64,000 nt of DNA from Symbiodinium kawagutii (GCA_009767595.1 VSDK01018343.1:67033-131032); one strand, 5' to 3'. Shown: positions 1-11,450, counted from the stretch's first letter. Numbers and translations: made by a program. The notes: a model not told the origin generated them from the sequence alone.

Positions 1-480
1 TTATGCTGAAAGCATTATTGTTGAACTATAAGCCATTGCTGATTCTCAACCAACAATAGTGCTATTGTTGAACTATTCTCAAACCATTATTATTGTTTAA
101 CAATAATAATTGTGATCCCATTGTTGGGGATTTATGATGATAGTTTATCCCCTATCAACAACGGTTTAGAACTTGAAACCAGTCAAGCCCCTACAACAAC
201 GGTTTAAAAGAATGGTATAATCCCCTACTAACCACTCAAATCCTCTATATAATCATCCTCTATCAAAAAAATTGATCAAAAGTAACCAACAGCCAGTCAT
301 GGACCCCCAAAAAAGTGCCCCGCCTCATGATCCACGCATCATCTTGCTGCAGGACACTGTCCAGGGTTGTAGTGTCATCCAATTCGGCCGCCTCGTTAGT
401 GGTGTGCGTGCGCCTTGTAGACACCAAAAAACATGATATGAACAGAGGCTCAAAACAGGATAGCAAAGGTATAAAACAAT
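1..480. other. AT-rich intergenic stretch
   Basis: Contains scattered copies of short words such as ttgttgaactat and accaacaatag on both strands. No convincing exon seen; the short open frames are not protein-like. Confidence 0.6.
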
Positions 481-656
481 GGGATCACATTGGAAAACCA
501 TAGGTATCACATTGGAAAACCATAGGTATAACATTGGAAAACCATAGATGTCACATTGGAAAACCATAGGTATCTATCGCATTGGAAAGCCATAGGTAAC
601 ACATTGGAAAACCATAGGTATCACATTGGAAAGCCATAGGTATAACATTGGTTGAT
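481..656. repeat. 22-bp tandem repeat
   Basis: About eight imperfect units of roughly 22 bp built on ggtatcacattggaaaaccata. Unit differences are point changes and small indels (tatcac, tataac, atgtcac). No coding potential. Confidence 0.9.
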
Positions 657-1190
657 AGGTATAATACAATAATGATGGGTATAAACCATGAGATAGGTAT
701 GAACGTTGGAAAACCATAGGTATAACAGTGGCATTTTAGTTGGTTAGCAAAACTATAGGTATAAACAATGGGATGTAATCATACGTATGATTTATACCAA
801 ACCTAAGAGATAACAAAGGGGTATCATATACCATGTTAACAAAAACATAATACAGCATAATAGGTATGACCGGTGAGATAGGTATCAGCGTAGGTTTGAG
901 CATTGGATCTCCATAGGTATAAAATTGCATTTTAGGTGGTTAGCAAAACCATGGGTATAAACAGCAAAATATAAAGATATATGATTTATGTCAAGCAAAT
1001 GTGACGATGATAATTGTTTAGCAGTGTACCATAGGTGTTTGCAGCGCAGGACACAGCATAGGTATAGACAATGAGACATAAACATTACTATCATGTCATT
1101 GAAAGCTGAAATGACAGTACTGGCAGCTGGTGTGATTTCATAGGTAAAAACAATGAGATATAAACATTGATGTTGCTTTGTTTTTTCTGA
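657..1190. repeat. Decayed continuation of the 22-bp repeat
   Basis: The words ataggtata, aaaaccataggt and aacaatgagat recur at irregular spacing, as expected of an old eroded extension of the array just upstream. Confidence 0.6.
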
Positions 1191-1790
1191 CAAACTGAAA
1201 TGGACAGTACCAGCGGTAGGTACGATATCACAAGCAGAAATTGCACAGCATTGAGAGTGACGTGGAACAAAACAGGAGAAACAACATCGACATCTGTCAA
1301 TTCCAATAATCCTGAGCGATCAGAGACCGTCGTTATCAATAATATCATAAAATGTTGTCGTATAGTCACAACAAAAAAAACATGAGCTGAGAATGGTCAT
1401 ACATGGTGGTTTCTCAAAATAGGGGACCCCCAAGCAAATGGTGTCAAACGGCCGTGTTGTGGGTGGTGTCTAGATGCGTAAACACATAGCAATCGAGCTC
1501 ATGGTTGATCCCCGATTGCATTCCCAACCATTCCAGGCACGTAACTTGACATTATCTTTCGACTGCTGCAAACTATAAGACTAGTGACTATTGCAAACAT
1601 TTTCTAGCCAGCAGTTTGGTTGCTATTCATTAACCTGTATCAAGCTGTCAAATAGGTATCATCAACCACTATAAACCCCGATTAACCACTATCGAACCAT
1701 GCACAGCCCTCATAACCAACCATTTGCAAACATCATAAAATTGATAACCAATTATAACCAATTTATAACCATTCTTTCTAACCCTGGTTC
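1191..1790. other. Non-coding stretch with a single family B end
   Basis: A one-sided family B terminus (ggtttctcaaaataggggac) lies near 1411-1435 with no matching right end. The rest is AT-rich with repeated aaccactat and aaccat words. No gene seen. Confidence 0.5.
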
Positions 1791-1856
1791 CTAATGAGGC
1801 AGTTTAGGAACCATTCGGAACCCCGGTATCTTCACCATCCGAGGGCTGGCCTTCAG

Positions 1857-1979
1857 TCGCTCTTTGACGCGCACCACAGACTGGCCAAAGCTTCGATGCG
1901 GCGTTGGGGGATGTGGGGATGGGGTGCTTCCATGGCGAAGAGGCGAAGGGTTTGGTCATGCTGGGGAGCAACCAGGTAA
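1857..1979 (-). CDS. Possible exon, unknown protein
   Basis: GC-rich island in AT-rich DNA. A minus-strand frame reads HDQTLRLFAMEAPHPHIPQR and on to a stop (CASKSD*); a second minus frame and the plus frame are also open, so the frame is uncertain. A possible acceptor (ctccccag) sits at the island's minus-strand start. No family recognised; it could be the last exon of a minus-strand gene or a gene fragment. Confidence 0.25.
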
Positions 1980-2065
1980 CCAGCTGGTGAAAGGGCGGTT
2001 TAGTGTGTGGATGATGGTTGAATGATGGTTAATGATGGTTATATCATGTTGTTGATGATGGTTTT

Positions 2066-2072
<7 letters not shown>

Positions 2073-2115
<43 letters not shown>

Positions 2116-2157
2116 GGGGGTTAATACCAAATATGTATATATCTAAATAAATTGAAA

Positions 2158-2192
<35 letters not shown>
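2073..2192. repeat. CA/TA microsatellite
   Basis: A (CA)n run passing into (TA)n, then a second (TA)n run, separated by about 40 bp of AT-rich DNA. A long TA stem could extrude as a cruciform. Confidence 0.9.
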
Positions 2193-2295
2193 GGTTGAAT
2201 GAAGGTTAATGAGGGTCGACCTATAGAGATGGATGAACACCCACTTTTCCAGAGGTGTGCAACCTTGACAGCGTCTGATTTATGGAGGACGGATA

Positions 2296-2410
2296 TGGCT
2301 ATGGGTCAATATTAACCAAACAACTGATGGGGGGTTTCCACCAACAATGATAGGGAAATCAATGGTAAATGCTGGTGAAACCAGGGATACGGGGTTTTGA
2401 CCCACTGCCA
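2296..2410. mobile_element. Family A inverted-repeat element
   Basis: Reference copy for family A in this window: 115 bp with imperfect terminal inverted repeats TGGCTATGGGTCAA and TTGACCCACTGCCA. The interior holds recurring words (accaacaatgataggg, ccaggg.tacgggg). No coding capacity, so it is MITE-like and non-autonomous. Confidence 0.8.
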
Positions 2411-3050
2411 TGTGAGTGTGCACAACCATTCTCCAATAATCTCCAGTGAATATCTACTAGCGATTGACCACATCCAGTGTAGCCCCCCTAATTGGTGGTG
2501 CTTCCCTACAAACGAAATCACATTTGGCTGTGTTGAAAGTGTTTGGATGTGTCCCATATGTAGCGCATGGCAAAGCCCATGTTGATATCTTCGCTTCCAT
2601 TCTGGTCAGCACACAGGACTATAACGCACAGTACCGTATTGCCGTGGTGGTGTGAAGTTGCTTCCAAGTGCTCACCAAGCACACTGCCAGCAGGCTAAGC
2701 TCACCTATGGTGCATAGCCGCCCTGACATTCATGGCTCATCATGTCTACCTCATGGCCAAGCATGGGTGCCACTTGGCAAACCTTGAACAAAGCCACTGG
2801 TTGGCCACAACGATTGGTAATGTTCAACCAACCTCATATCAACATCAAACCTCATATCATCACCTTCACCACCTCCGGGCTCATGGTTAAGCCATTAATA
2901 CACGAGCCCTCGTTGAGCTGGTGGTGGCAAACACAACAATCACAATGAGCCATTCTTCAACATAATTTGTGGTTGATTCGCATAGCCACCACTGGTTTTA
3001 TCATACATCGCTGAATTAGCTCGTGATTTGCCCCTGAAAATATAGGCTAG
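2411..3050. other. Intergenic stretch, no gene recognised
   Basis: Mixed composition with several short open frames on the plus strand, none resembling a known family. Words such as aacctcatatca are directly repeated near 2831-2860. A decayed exon cannot be excluded around 2460-2650. Confidence 0.4.
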
Positions 3051-3149
3051 GCGTTTCTGAAAAAAGCAGCCCCCCCAAATCACCCAATATGATTCTACAG
3101 TAATTAATCAACCATCCATTCTTGGGGTCCTCCATTTTCAGAAACCACC
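3051..3149. mobile_element. Family B inverted-repeat element
   Basis: Reference copy for family B: left end gcgtttctgaaaaaagcagcc and right end ggggtcctccattttcagaaac are imperfect inverted repeats around an AT-rich core of about 55 bp holding aatcacccaat and ccatccattc. The consensus end elsewhere is TTTCTCAAAATAGGGGACCCC. Confidence 0.75.
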
Positions 3150-3214
3150 AACGTTGGTTTATTAGTTTAAAGCCAGGGGACCCTAAATCATCCTATTTCA
3201 GGACTTTGGATTGC

Positions 3215-3357
3215 CTATGCAACATGTATCTTTCGTAGCATCCATTGGTGGTGCTGGGATTCCCCCGCGCCTGGAATCGCTTCAGCACCTTGTTCAGCGG
3301 AACCACATGGGCCGACCTCACAAGCGTTGCTTAGGAGACGCCACAGCGCTTGGGTCA
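3215..3357 (-). CDS. Possible last exon, unknown protein
   Basis: GC-rich island. The minus frame reads ALWRLLSNACEVGPCGSAEQ onward to a stop at 3215-3217. Its upstream border on the minus strand is ttgacccaag, the same word that ends family A elements and that sits immediately before the exon at 17864-17953. Function unknown. Confidence 0.3.
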
Positions 3358-3396
3358 AGGAAGGGGTGGTTCCAATCAACGTGGATTAGATACACT

Positions 3397-3489
3397 TGTC
3401 TGTGGGTTCATATTAACCAACCAGCTACTGGTGGATAATCACCAACAACAGTGGGGGAACCAAGGGTACAAGGTTTTGACCCATAGCGA
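3397..3489. mobile_element. Family A element, short copy
   Basis: 93 bp from tgtctgtgggttca to ttgacccatagcga with the usual interior words (ggataatcaccaacaac, gggtacaagg). Confidence 0.75.
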
Positions 3490-4221
3490 CTCGTCTGGTT
3501 GGTGGTAAAACCAACCCCTGTGACTGGGTATGAAGCACTGGTTGTCAACCACAGAAGAAGACTATATAACCACGACGAGAAATCAACCACCGCATGTTAA
3601 GCATGGGTCACATAAGCCGTTAAAAAAGGTGAATTCGTAAACACAAGTTGGTTTACAAGTCATCCTACTGCTTAGTGAACTGCTTAGGTACTAAGTCAAG
3701 TAATTGGGTGAGATTTATCGCGCAAAACCTTTCACATCTTTCATCATGTCTTAACTTATGTGAACAAAACTTCCGTTTACGCAGATTAAGTGCTAGTTTC
3801 CTGGTTGGTTCAGGTGGCCGCCAAAGCAATGGACCTACAAAACCAACTGCTCCAGTTTCGCTGGTTGGTCCAGGGTTAAGCCATCCCCTGCTTGGATGAT
3901 TCCCCCGTAAACCAGTGGCTTGGGTGCAGGCCAATAGGGGTTCCAGAACCTTCAAAAACTGAATGTAACCGGTGGTTGAAAAATCATCTTGATTCATTTT
4001 GCTCAAGCCTATGGCCAGGTTCGAGTCGAACTGGTTCCACTAATATGGCTCACTGCTTACTAATACCCACGTTGAATGGCCAGGTCAACTGCTGACAGGT
4101 TTACCGCGAAAATCGCGCTCTTCCCGGGGCCCGGGACTGCTTGCGTAACTCCAGGACCATAGCCAAAAGCAGTTGCTGGGCCTCAGCACGTGGTGGTGGC
4201 TGGCTGAAGGGTTGAGGATAT

Positions 4222-4326
4222 GGTGGTTTCTTAAGCCGTGGGGGAACCCAAAGCTATGGTTGGTTTTAAAACTACAAATGGTTCATATTTGACGATTTGG
4301 GGGTACCCTTATTTTGAGAAACCACT
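4222..4326. mobile_element. Family B element
   Basis: Left end ggtggtttcttaagccgtgg, right end gggggtacccttattttgag followed by aaaccac. Complete and diverged on the left. Confidence 0.75.
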
Positions 4327-4673
4327 AGATTGGTAAATCGAAACAATTAATCGTGAGAACAATTGATCATGATGCATGGGAAAGGATTGTGACAATGGCG
4401 ATACTTCTCGGTAAATGCTGCTTGTGAAGTGGTCCCATAAATGGTTGGTGCAACCGCAACCAACAGTGTCAAGGGATCATGGACCAATGATGCTCGGAGG
4501 CTACCAAGCACCTGCGTTGTGAAGGTCCCGTAAGAACGTGGCAGGATTACAAATAGTGATCTTACCTATGTGGTAACCAACCTGTAGGTTCTATAGCAAT
4601 GGTAACCTGTAGGTTGTATGATCTTACGAATAGTATATGGTTATATAACCAATTCTTCTCTTACAAAAAAGAA

Positions 4674-4856
4674 TCATTTGCATGGGCTGGTTGCAACCGC
4701 CATATCGAATCGCTGGTTGGTAGCTACATGGGCACGATGGGCGCCCCCATGGCTACATGGGACCCCACCAGGCCGTCCTGGGCCCCGGCCTTCAAAGGAA
4801 GTCCAGTGATGGCCATGGCCGCAGGATTCAGCTGAAGGAGATCGGCCTGGCGCCAA
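4674..4856. other. GC-rich coding-like island, strand unclear
   Basis: Frames are open on both strands (plus GTMGAPMATWDPTRPSWAP; minus PGRPGGVPCSHGGAHRAHV). High GC against AT-rich flanks suggests an exon or exon relic; I recognise no domain. Confidence 0.25.
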
Positions 4857-4864
4857 AGCACCAT

Positions 4865-5100
4865 GGTTGCTGGTGACATCATGCTGATTGATGATGGTTG
4901 GTGATGCTTAATTGATCATGGAAAATGATGGTCCATCATGATTGATGATGGTTGATGAGGGCTCATGATGATGGTTGACTAACTGATGATTGATCATTTT
5001 TCATGCTGATTGATGATGATAGATGATGCTCAATTTATCATGGACCATGATGGTAAATCATTGTTGGTTATGGTGAATGATGGTTGATCATGGTGCATAA
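4865..5100. repeat. Degenerate tgatggttgatga repeat
   Basis: Irregular repeats of gatgatggt, gattgatgatgg and atcatgg, without a strict period. Confidence 0.6.
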
Positions 5101-5217
5101 TCATGGGTTACTCTACACACAAATAAATAAATACAAAAATACATACAGTAAATAAACAAAATACATAAACACATAAATAGATAAATATATTTATATATAT
5201 ATATAATATGTATACAG

Positions 5218-5342
5218 GTGTTTCTCAAAGTGGGTCAGCTCCCAAATGATCTACTATGTTAACCACTTAAACACGTTTAATAATAAACCACCCATTTTTG
5301 GGGTCACCTACTTAGAGAGGAGTCCCCTATTTGGAGAAACCA
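5218..5342. mobile_element. Family B element in AT-rich tract
   Basis: Left end gtgtttctcaaagtgggtcag, right end gtcccctatttggagaaacc. Flanked on both sides by TA- and aataaata-rich low-complexity DNA (5101-5580). Confidence 0.7.
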
Positions 5343-5579
5343 TAATTTATATCGATAAATGTATGTGTGGTAAATGTATGTGTATAAATACATGAATATA
5401 TAATACATATGTAAATGTATGAACAAAAATAAAAAAGAACCTACACATATGTATATATAAATTCTAATATAAACACATTAAACAAAGTATACATACATAT
5501 AAATAAATAAATAAACATAATATATATATAAATAAATATACATATATATATATATTAATACATGTATAAATAAATACAT

Positions 5580-7240
5580 ATGACCCACAATTCAGTGAAT
5601 GAACACGGTCAACCATCCAGAAGTGGCTTCAAATGATGGCAAAAACAACTGCTCGATGAATGGACACAATTGTGCCACCAACAAGCAACCCGTGATGTAG
5701 GGGTCATGACTATATTCAAATAAATAAACATCTCTATATACATATATATATATATATGACATGCTCATATTCCAGGGTGTATGCAATAAAACATGCTTTT
5801 GAAAGTACTGGTATGTAATATGATATTGCAATTGCAATGTAAGGAAACATGATAATTTGACTTCCAGTGAAAAAAACAAAACAACGTCAAGGTCGAAATG
5901 TGTACACAACATAAGTGTTCCTGCAAACTGCTAGGTTCAGCCGCCCTCACGAACAGAATAAGCTGTTGATATGTAACCATCATATTTGCTATCAGAACCA
6001 ACCATAATCATAAACTGCAGGATATATATCTGTATAATTATATGTATATAATGAAAATAACCAATATCATATTCTTATAACAACTATAACCAGTAATTAT
6101 TATATTCTTATAACAATTACGTATATTATATCATTATGGTGAATACTTCTGACCAGAAGTACATTAATTCTCCATGTTTCAGTTCTGAGCTGTGGTATTG
6201 GGCCAATGGCGCAGCTTCACTGTCAGTCTGCCTGGGCCCCGGTCATTTCATCGAAAGTGACCTGGGCAAGAGGCACCTCAATTGATAGTTTCGAGGTGGG
6301 GATCATTCTTATTAGCTGCCGGATGAAAAAGACTCCATCCATTTCATGATTCTCATCTAGAGGAAACTCTTATGGGACCAAACATAATCAAAGTCAAGAG
6401 CAACATTTCCTGGAATCAGTCTTTTTGAGCAGCCTGATCAAATTTCAGATGCAAAGCTTGGTTTTGCTATCTATGTGTGTGACACACTTTCCTGCAACCT
6501 TGTACTTGACATCATGCCGCACAACGGATCAGTCACATGCCAAACAGCATCTAGAAAAGCGTCATTGTCACCGCAAAATACACGAATTGGCGACAGTGAA
6601 CAAACACACCTTCCAATCATTCAAACATGGTTCACCATGGTTCATTATTAGTCAACTGACTGACCATGACTAGTACTAATAATCACCATCCTTAACCATC
6701 AACTAACATCACTACATTACAAAATGGCAACTGCAGGAATTGCGGGTCATTGAGATTAGACAGATGTTGGCATTCACTGTTTCTGGGAAACTATTTCAGC
6801 CAAGTATGATAAAGAACACCGCCAATAATATGATTTCATCATATACAAGGAGTGATACCCAAAGGCAAACGGATAAACAAAGCGGTCTCTGATCACACGA
6901 AGTGGGTAGCTGGCCCTACAAACCATGCGCGAACCTTCTAGACCAACCAACAAATCAATAACCCCTATACCACAACCATCATTCTTCATCATTAAGCATC
7001 ATCACCACTATGATCCATCATTAGCCATGATTAACCACCATTAACAACCATTATCCATAGCCACCTCACACGATATTTTGTCCCCATTCTCCTTGAGATT
7101 TGGGATGCTGACCCACCTTCGAGCGCCCGCACCTGTCCAAGACCTTTCGACAGGCACGCCTTGGTAACGCGGTATCGGGCAGTAAAATCAGCAGTGGTAC
7201 ATGATGGTGAAGAGTGGTACATATTAACCATCATTGTCCA
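5580..7240. other. Intergenic stretch, no gene recognised
   Basis: AT-rich with two moderately GC-rich patches (6180-6330, 7050-7200) whose frames do not resemble a known protein. A minus frame in the second patch reads VTKACLSKGLGQVRALEGGS and might be an exon relic. Confidence 0.4.
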
Positions 7241-7248
7241 TGATTACA

Positions 7249-7376
7249 AGGTGGGCCCCTAACTAGTTATAAGTTGGTATAGAACTAGGGTAACTACATG
7301 TAACTACCAGTTATGGTAGATATAAACTATAGTTAAATGGCCTTGTCAACCAAGTTATAAAAAGAGGGGCCTACCT
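7249..7376. mobile_element. Family D inverted-repeat element
   Basis: Ends aggtgggcccctaactagtt and aagaggggcctacct are inverted repeats; the outside sequence (attaca / tgtaac) extends the palindrome. The interior repeats ttataagttgg and aactaccagttatgg. A second copy lies at 20550-20652. Confidence 0.7.
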
Positions 7377-7940
7377 TGTAACAATGATTTTAACAACCGT
7401 TTAGATTATTGTGCAAGGGAACCCATCAATTATTGTAAATAAGAATGCTTAATGATGGGTAATGAAAAGATCGTGAAGCATGGATAATGATGGTTTGTGA
7501 TGGAGAATGGTGGATACTGATGGCCGATATATACTTCGTACTGTTTTTTTCAACTGAAGAACAACTCCCTGGTTCCTATGAGGTGATTCTCAGTCATGCT
7601 GTGGGGTCTGGATCCTAGGCAAAGGTTTCCTCTTTGCAGCTACCAATCAGCAGTTGGAGACCCAAAGCAAAGGTACTCATATTCATAGAGCGGCTAGATA
7701 CACAACTTTGAAAGTATATCAACAAAGAATATCATCACTACTATCAACAACATTCGCTAGCCACCACCATTTGCAATAATCATGGGCCATGTTCTGTTCA
7801 TTTTTCATCATCAATCCACAATCGACCATCATCAGGAACCATCCGGGATGGAAACATATAATTTACCACCATATTGTCAACAACCATTTTTGTAGACATA
7901 TTTCATTCACCATGCCTCATTGTTCCAATGCTGTCATTCA
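7377..7940. other. Intergenic stretch
   Basis: Contains taatgatgg-type repeats (7440-7530) and AT-rich DNA. No exon recognised. Confidence 0.5.
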
Positions 7941-7941
7941 C

Positions 7942-7972
<31 letters not shown>

Positions 7973-7981
7973 TTCATCATC

Positions 7982-8019
<38 letters not shown>
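7941..8019. repeat. (CAT)n microsatellite
   Basis: About 25 units of cat/atc with two ctt interruptions. Open in several frames (poly-His, poly-Ile, poly-Asp), which is a product of the repeat. Confidence 0.95.
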
Positions 8020-8025
8020 TGGCCA

Positions 8026-8072
8026 TCTGGTTGGTGGTTTCAACCCCTATGGAAAGATTAGTCAACCAATCA
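8026..8072. mobile_element. Family C fragment
   Basis: Left end ctggttggtggtttcaaccc followed by ctatggaaagattagtcaacc; the right end is missing. It abuts the CAT microsatellite. Confidence 0.6.
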
Positions 8073-8569
8073 CATGTTTTCCGTTTGTCGTCAGCCTGAT
8101 GATCTTGGCATGTACACACACCAACCTACAGGTCATCTAATGATGACAACGCCTGGGCATGGCAGCAAGTGGAATCATGTCCAAACAGTGTGAAGGAATC
8201 CGGCACAGACCCATTCCGGTCGCTGGTCCCGTCAACCTCTTGTGTAACCAAGCTTTCACCAGCCTAATTCTGATTTTTGGTCATGTATTAATGCATTTAT
8301 GAATACATTGCTACATGCATCTGTAAAAACAATGAAAACATACACAAATGAATAGATGAACACATACATAAATTGTATAATCAAATAATCAATACATATC
8401 CATATTTGTACGTACTTTGGAGTTATCACTTTCCTTATCATCAGGAATTATCCACACACATCCGAAATACCAACTTTGTGTAATGATATGCATACGCCTC
8501 TATTGAACTGATTAAAAAACTACATTACATATGTATAATATGATAGCTTCTCAAAACAGGAAAGCCCAA

Positions 8570-8960
8570 AGTTATGGATAAAACATATTACTATAAGTGG
8601 CTTAGAAACCCTGTCCGAATGATAACTGGCTTGTAACTGGAATTCACTACTATAAATGGATGATGACTGGTACTTGTTACGTGTAGTTATAAAATAATAT
8701 AAATAATATTACTATAAGCTGGTCCTATAACTGGCTTCTTGGGATAGATGGGATATCCCTAGTTAAACTCAGTTATAACTTATAACTAGTTATAAGCCAC
8801 TTATTGCTTATACCCTGACAAATGGGATACCCTCAGTTTATTACCCTCACCGGATGTAACTGGCTTATAACTGGAGTCTATCACTGTAATAAACTGGTAC
8901 TTATGACTGGGTTATCATGATACCCCCTCAAGTTATTACAAACTGGATGATATATAACAA
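8570..8960. repeat. Dispersed ataactgg/ttataactagtt repeats
   Basis: The words taactggcttataactgg, actataa and gataccctcagtta recur irregularly in both orientations. They share the ttataactagtt core with family D, so this looks like nested, decayed family D material. Confidence 0.5.
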
Positions 8961-8991
8961 AAACAGTTAGTAATAAACGTTTATCACCCAA

Positions 8992-9103
8992 AAGTCAAAA
9001 ACCCCGTACCCCTGGTTCCCTTCTCAATAACCATTGTTTCCCTTGTCATTGTTGGTCATTATTCCCCATGAGATTGGTTGGTCAACTGCTTGACCCAGAG
9101 CCA
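8992..9103. mobile_element. Family A element, left end eroded
   Basis: Begins at aagtcaaaaaccccgtacc, ends at cttgacccagagcca. In the opposite orientation to the copy at 2296 and almost in tandem with the next copy. Confidence 0.75.
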
Positions 9104-9105
9104 CT

Positions 9106-9206
9106 TGGCTATGGGTCAAAACCCTGTACCCCTGGTTCCCATCATTAACCATGGTTTTCCCTATTATTGTTGGTTATTATTAATGGTTAATATTGACCCA
9201 CAGCCA
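9106..9206. mobile_element. Family A element
   Basis: Ends tggctatgggtcaa and ttgacccacagcca. The bases just outside (5' ct, 3' ct) could be a 2-bp target duplication. Only 2 bp separate it from the previous copy. Confidence 0.8.
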
Positions 9207-9237
9207 CTTACAGAAACCTGGGGTAGTTTGTTTGGGG

Positions 9238-9378
9238 ATCCCCTTCCCTGTTCCAAACATCAGCGCCTCGATGGCACGTCGGCAAACCTGGCGGCGCGGA
9301 TTTTCCCGTCGGTTCACAGCCTGGGAGCCCGTGAACACAGCCTATAAGGTGCCCGTTCACGGCCCCGGTCGTCGTTGA
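9238..9378. other. GC-rich coding-like island
   Basis: The plus frame reads ASMARRQTWRRGFSRRFTAW and ends AYK before a possible gtgccc donor. The minus frame is also open (LPGCEPTGKSAPPGLPTCH). Strand and function unresolved. Confidence 0.25.
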
Positions 9379-9484
9379 TGTGGGTTCGAACTAGCGGGAA
9401 CTACCAGTGATGGGTGATATTGCTATAGAAGATCATGTGTATATGTATGAAATATAAGGGCGCGACACAGACTGTAGGTCGACA

Positions 9485-10512
9485 TCACCGAGCAGAAAAC
9501 CTCAGCAACCTGCGAGTCTCGGCCACAAAGACCTCAGCCTCGACACAGAGCCCTCGCACCAACGCCCCAAATTCTTCACTCCGTTGACTCTGGCGCCCCT
9601 GCAATGGCTTGGTTCTCAGTGTCTCCAGGTTTCCAACGAAAGAGAGTGGAGCCAGAGGAGCCAGGTCAGGCATAGCAGATGGCACCATCCTCCCAGCACA
9701 TGAAGGAGGCATAGGGCAAGACTTTCTGCGAAGCTTGCGGACTTGCCCCTGGGACCAGTGTTGCAAACATTGCCTCTTTGGCGGAGTTGTGTACCAGTAA
9801 GGAGTTACTTCTGCATTACGTTCGTTGTGAACCAGCCAGGCTTCGGCCACTTCTCCATGAAGATCATGACCAACTGGTCCCATGGATGCAGACAGGTGCC
9901 CGAGTCGAGCTAAATTGCCGGATGAGAGGGATTGAAGGTCCAGGTGGTGCAGCAGAGCACCCAAACAACTGACCCGGTCTTTTGACCGGTTGAACCAATT
10001 GAAGAGCCCCTTCACAACCACCTCTTCACAAGACACATTCAAATCGTTCCTTCGCAAAACACGGCCCAGCTGATCAGCGCTTAATTCAAGGAAGTCAGCA
10101 AGGTCGATACAATTTTCAAAGTTCGTGGCGACCTTGTGTTCGGATGCGCTTTCAACTGATGCAGGTTCTGAGCTTGTCGCAAAACCTTCAGAGCACTTGC
10201 AACAGGAGCACTGTCCAAAGCAACCCGAAGCCCTTCCCCAATCGCTGCTGCAAGCTCTGGAAAGTTGTATGCATCCGCCAAACGTAGAAGTTCCAGAGAA
10301 TCTTCCAACTGTACCTGAGGTTCATGACCGTAGATGTATTCAAGCAATGCCAACACCACTGCATCAGAAGCAGCCAATTCCACCGGCTGCCCTTGTTGCA
10401 CTTGGCCTGCTGCAAGAAACGATCCAACCAGCATGTTGCTGAGATCTGCGCTGGCAGCACACAGAACGGCAGTGTGGGCCTGATGTTCTGTGCCTTCATG
10501 ACTCTTTAGCAC
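9485..10512 (-). pseudogene. BTB-BACK domain gene copy with frameshift
   Basis: BTB/POZ proteins dimerise and often act as adaptors for cullin-3 ubiquitin ligases. The upstream frame (10512 down to about 10145) shows a BTB core: HTAVLCAASADLSNMLVGSF, then ALLEYIYGHEP and LADAYNFPELAAAI. After NLHQLKA the sense continues in another frame (ASEHKVATNFENCIDLADFL, RRNDLNVSCEEVVVKGLFNW), which matches the BACK domain, so a 1-base shift lies near 10141-10150. The first frame stops at 10081 and the second at 9485. The BTB start is truncated: a family A element begins 3 bp upstream of 10512. This could be a decaying gene copy, a sequencing indel, or a gene whose 5' exon lies beyond the element. The BTB-BACK assignment is firm; gene status is not. 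Confidence 0.75.
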
Positions 10513-10514
10513 AA

Positions 10515-10629
10515 TGGCAGTGGGTCAAAACCCCGTACCACTGGTTCCCCTATCATTAACCAGTGTTTCCTTTATTGTTGTTGGTGGAAATCCACCATTA
10601 GTTGGTTGGTTAATGTTGACCCATAGCCA
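10515..10629. mobile_element. Family A element at the BTB gene border
   Basis: 115 bp, ends tggcagtgggtcaa and ttgacccatagcca. On the BTB gene's strand it lies immediately upstream of the first BTB codons, so it either separates the gene from its 5' part or is transcribed as part of an intron. Confidence 0.8.
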
Positions 10630-10733
10630 TATATCGCAAAGCTGGCCTTTGTTGCGGAATGCTCGCAAACGCGAGCAAAGCTGTTCGCCTGATGATTGGC
10701 CAAATCCGGGTGCTCAAGCTTTGCAGCTGTCAT
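10630..10733 (-). CDS. Possible 5' exon upstream of BTB gene
   Basis: The minus frame from ATG at 10733 reads MTAAKLEHPDLANHQANSFA and stays open into the family A element. Composition is exon-like. It could be the first exon of the BTB gene with the repeat serving as intron, but no homology supports this. Confidence 0.25.
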
Positions 10734-10974
10734 GGCCAGGCTTGCTGTTCAAGCCAGGTCCTGGATTTTGCTTGGAGTAAGTTTGGAGGCTTCAACATGT
10801 TAACATGTTTGAACCCCTCTGAAAAAATATACTCATCAACAGGAAAAATAATCCCAAGTGTTGGGAAGATGAATCGTATTTACAACCACCAAACAGCTAC
10901 AAGCAGTGACGATTCTCTTTGACCACTTGACTACATGAAGTATAGATTACACTGATTGAATAACCATGGTTGCA

Positions 10975-11065
10975 TAGTTGCTTTTGACTTCACATTCACG
11001 ACAGAGCCAAGGGCGTCGGTTGCGCTTCTTGCGATCAGCCGCCCTCCAAGAGGAAACCCTCCCAA
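10975..11065 (-). CDS. Possible exon, basic peptide
   Basis: The minus frame reads WRAADRKKRNRRPWLCRECE, a basic, Cys-containing peptide in a GC-rich patch between the ORC1 3' end and the BTB gene. Family unknown. Confidence 0.3.
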
Positions 11066-11303
11066 TGGAAACACATTGAAATTGAGCTATGAAACTTTCA
11101 ATAAAAGCCTGGAAATGAACATGCCGAATCCGCTTTATGGTCTGGAAATCGTCAGGATGGAATGGCAGGACGCAACAATTTCCCTGGATAATATCGTGAA
11201 TTCATGTGAATTCAGCGCTTCCAAACCCACGAAAACGGACCTATCCAAACACCACTCCTTTGATACTCCACGCAATGGAGAGTTCACCCATGGAAATCGT
11301 CGA

Positions 11304-11450
11304 CTACAATGATGAATCCAGAACCAACATCACATTTACAGCCGGGTCATGCTGCAGTAGCCGACTTGAGGCACCCATACTCAAGCATTTGAGAGTATGC
11401 CGTAGCATTTGGACAACCCCCAATTGTGTTGTTTCGTCGATGTATTGCCT
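11304..11450 (-). CDS. ORC1: ORC1 terminal exon, winged-helix end
   Basis: Starts after acceptor ctag at 11451-11454 (AG then AGG CAA TAC). Reads VVQMLRHTLKCLSMGASSRL then LQHDPAVNV and ends LDSSL with TAG at 11304-11306. The pattern L..L....RLL..DP..N aligns with the last helix and beta-wing of the ORC1 winged-helix domain (human version has LGSCRLLLVEPS). It is diverged, so the exact exon start is less sure than the domain. Confidence 0.6.
   Translation of the reverse strand, partial: RQYIDETTQLGVVQMLRHTLKCLSMGASSRLLQHDPAVNVMLVLDSSL

Noticed and set aside
481..656. 22-bp repeats as a CRISPR-like array
   Set aside because: Units are directly adjacent without unique spacers, and the genome is eukaryotic.
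7789..8140. Open frames with poly-His, poly-Ile and poly-Asp
   Set aside because: Produced by the CAT microsatellite in three frames on two strands.
9375..9410. gggttcgaactag as a tRNA T-arm
   Set aside because: The stem does not pair and no acceptor, D or anticodon arms could be found upstream.
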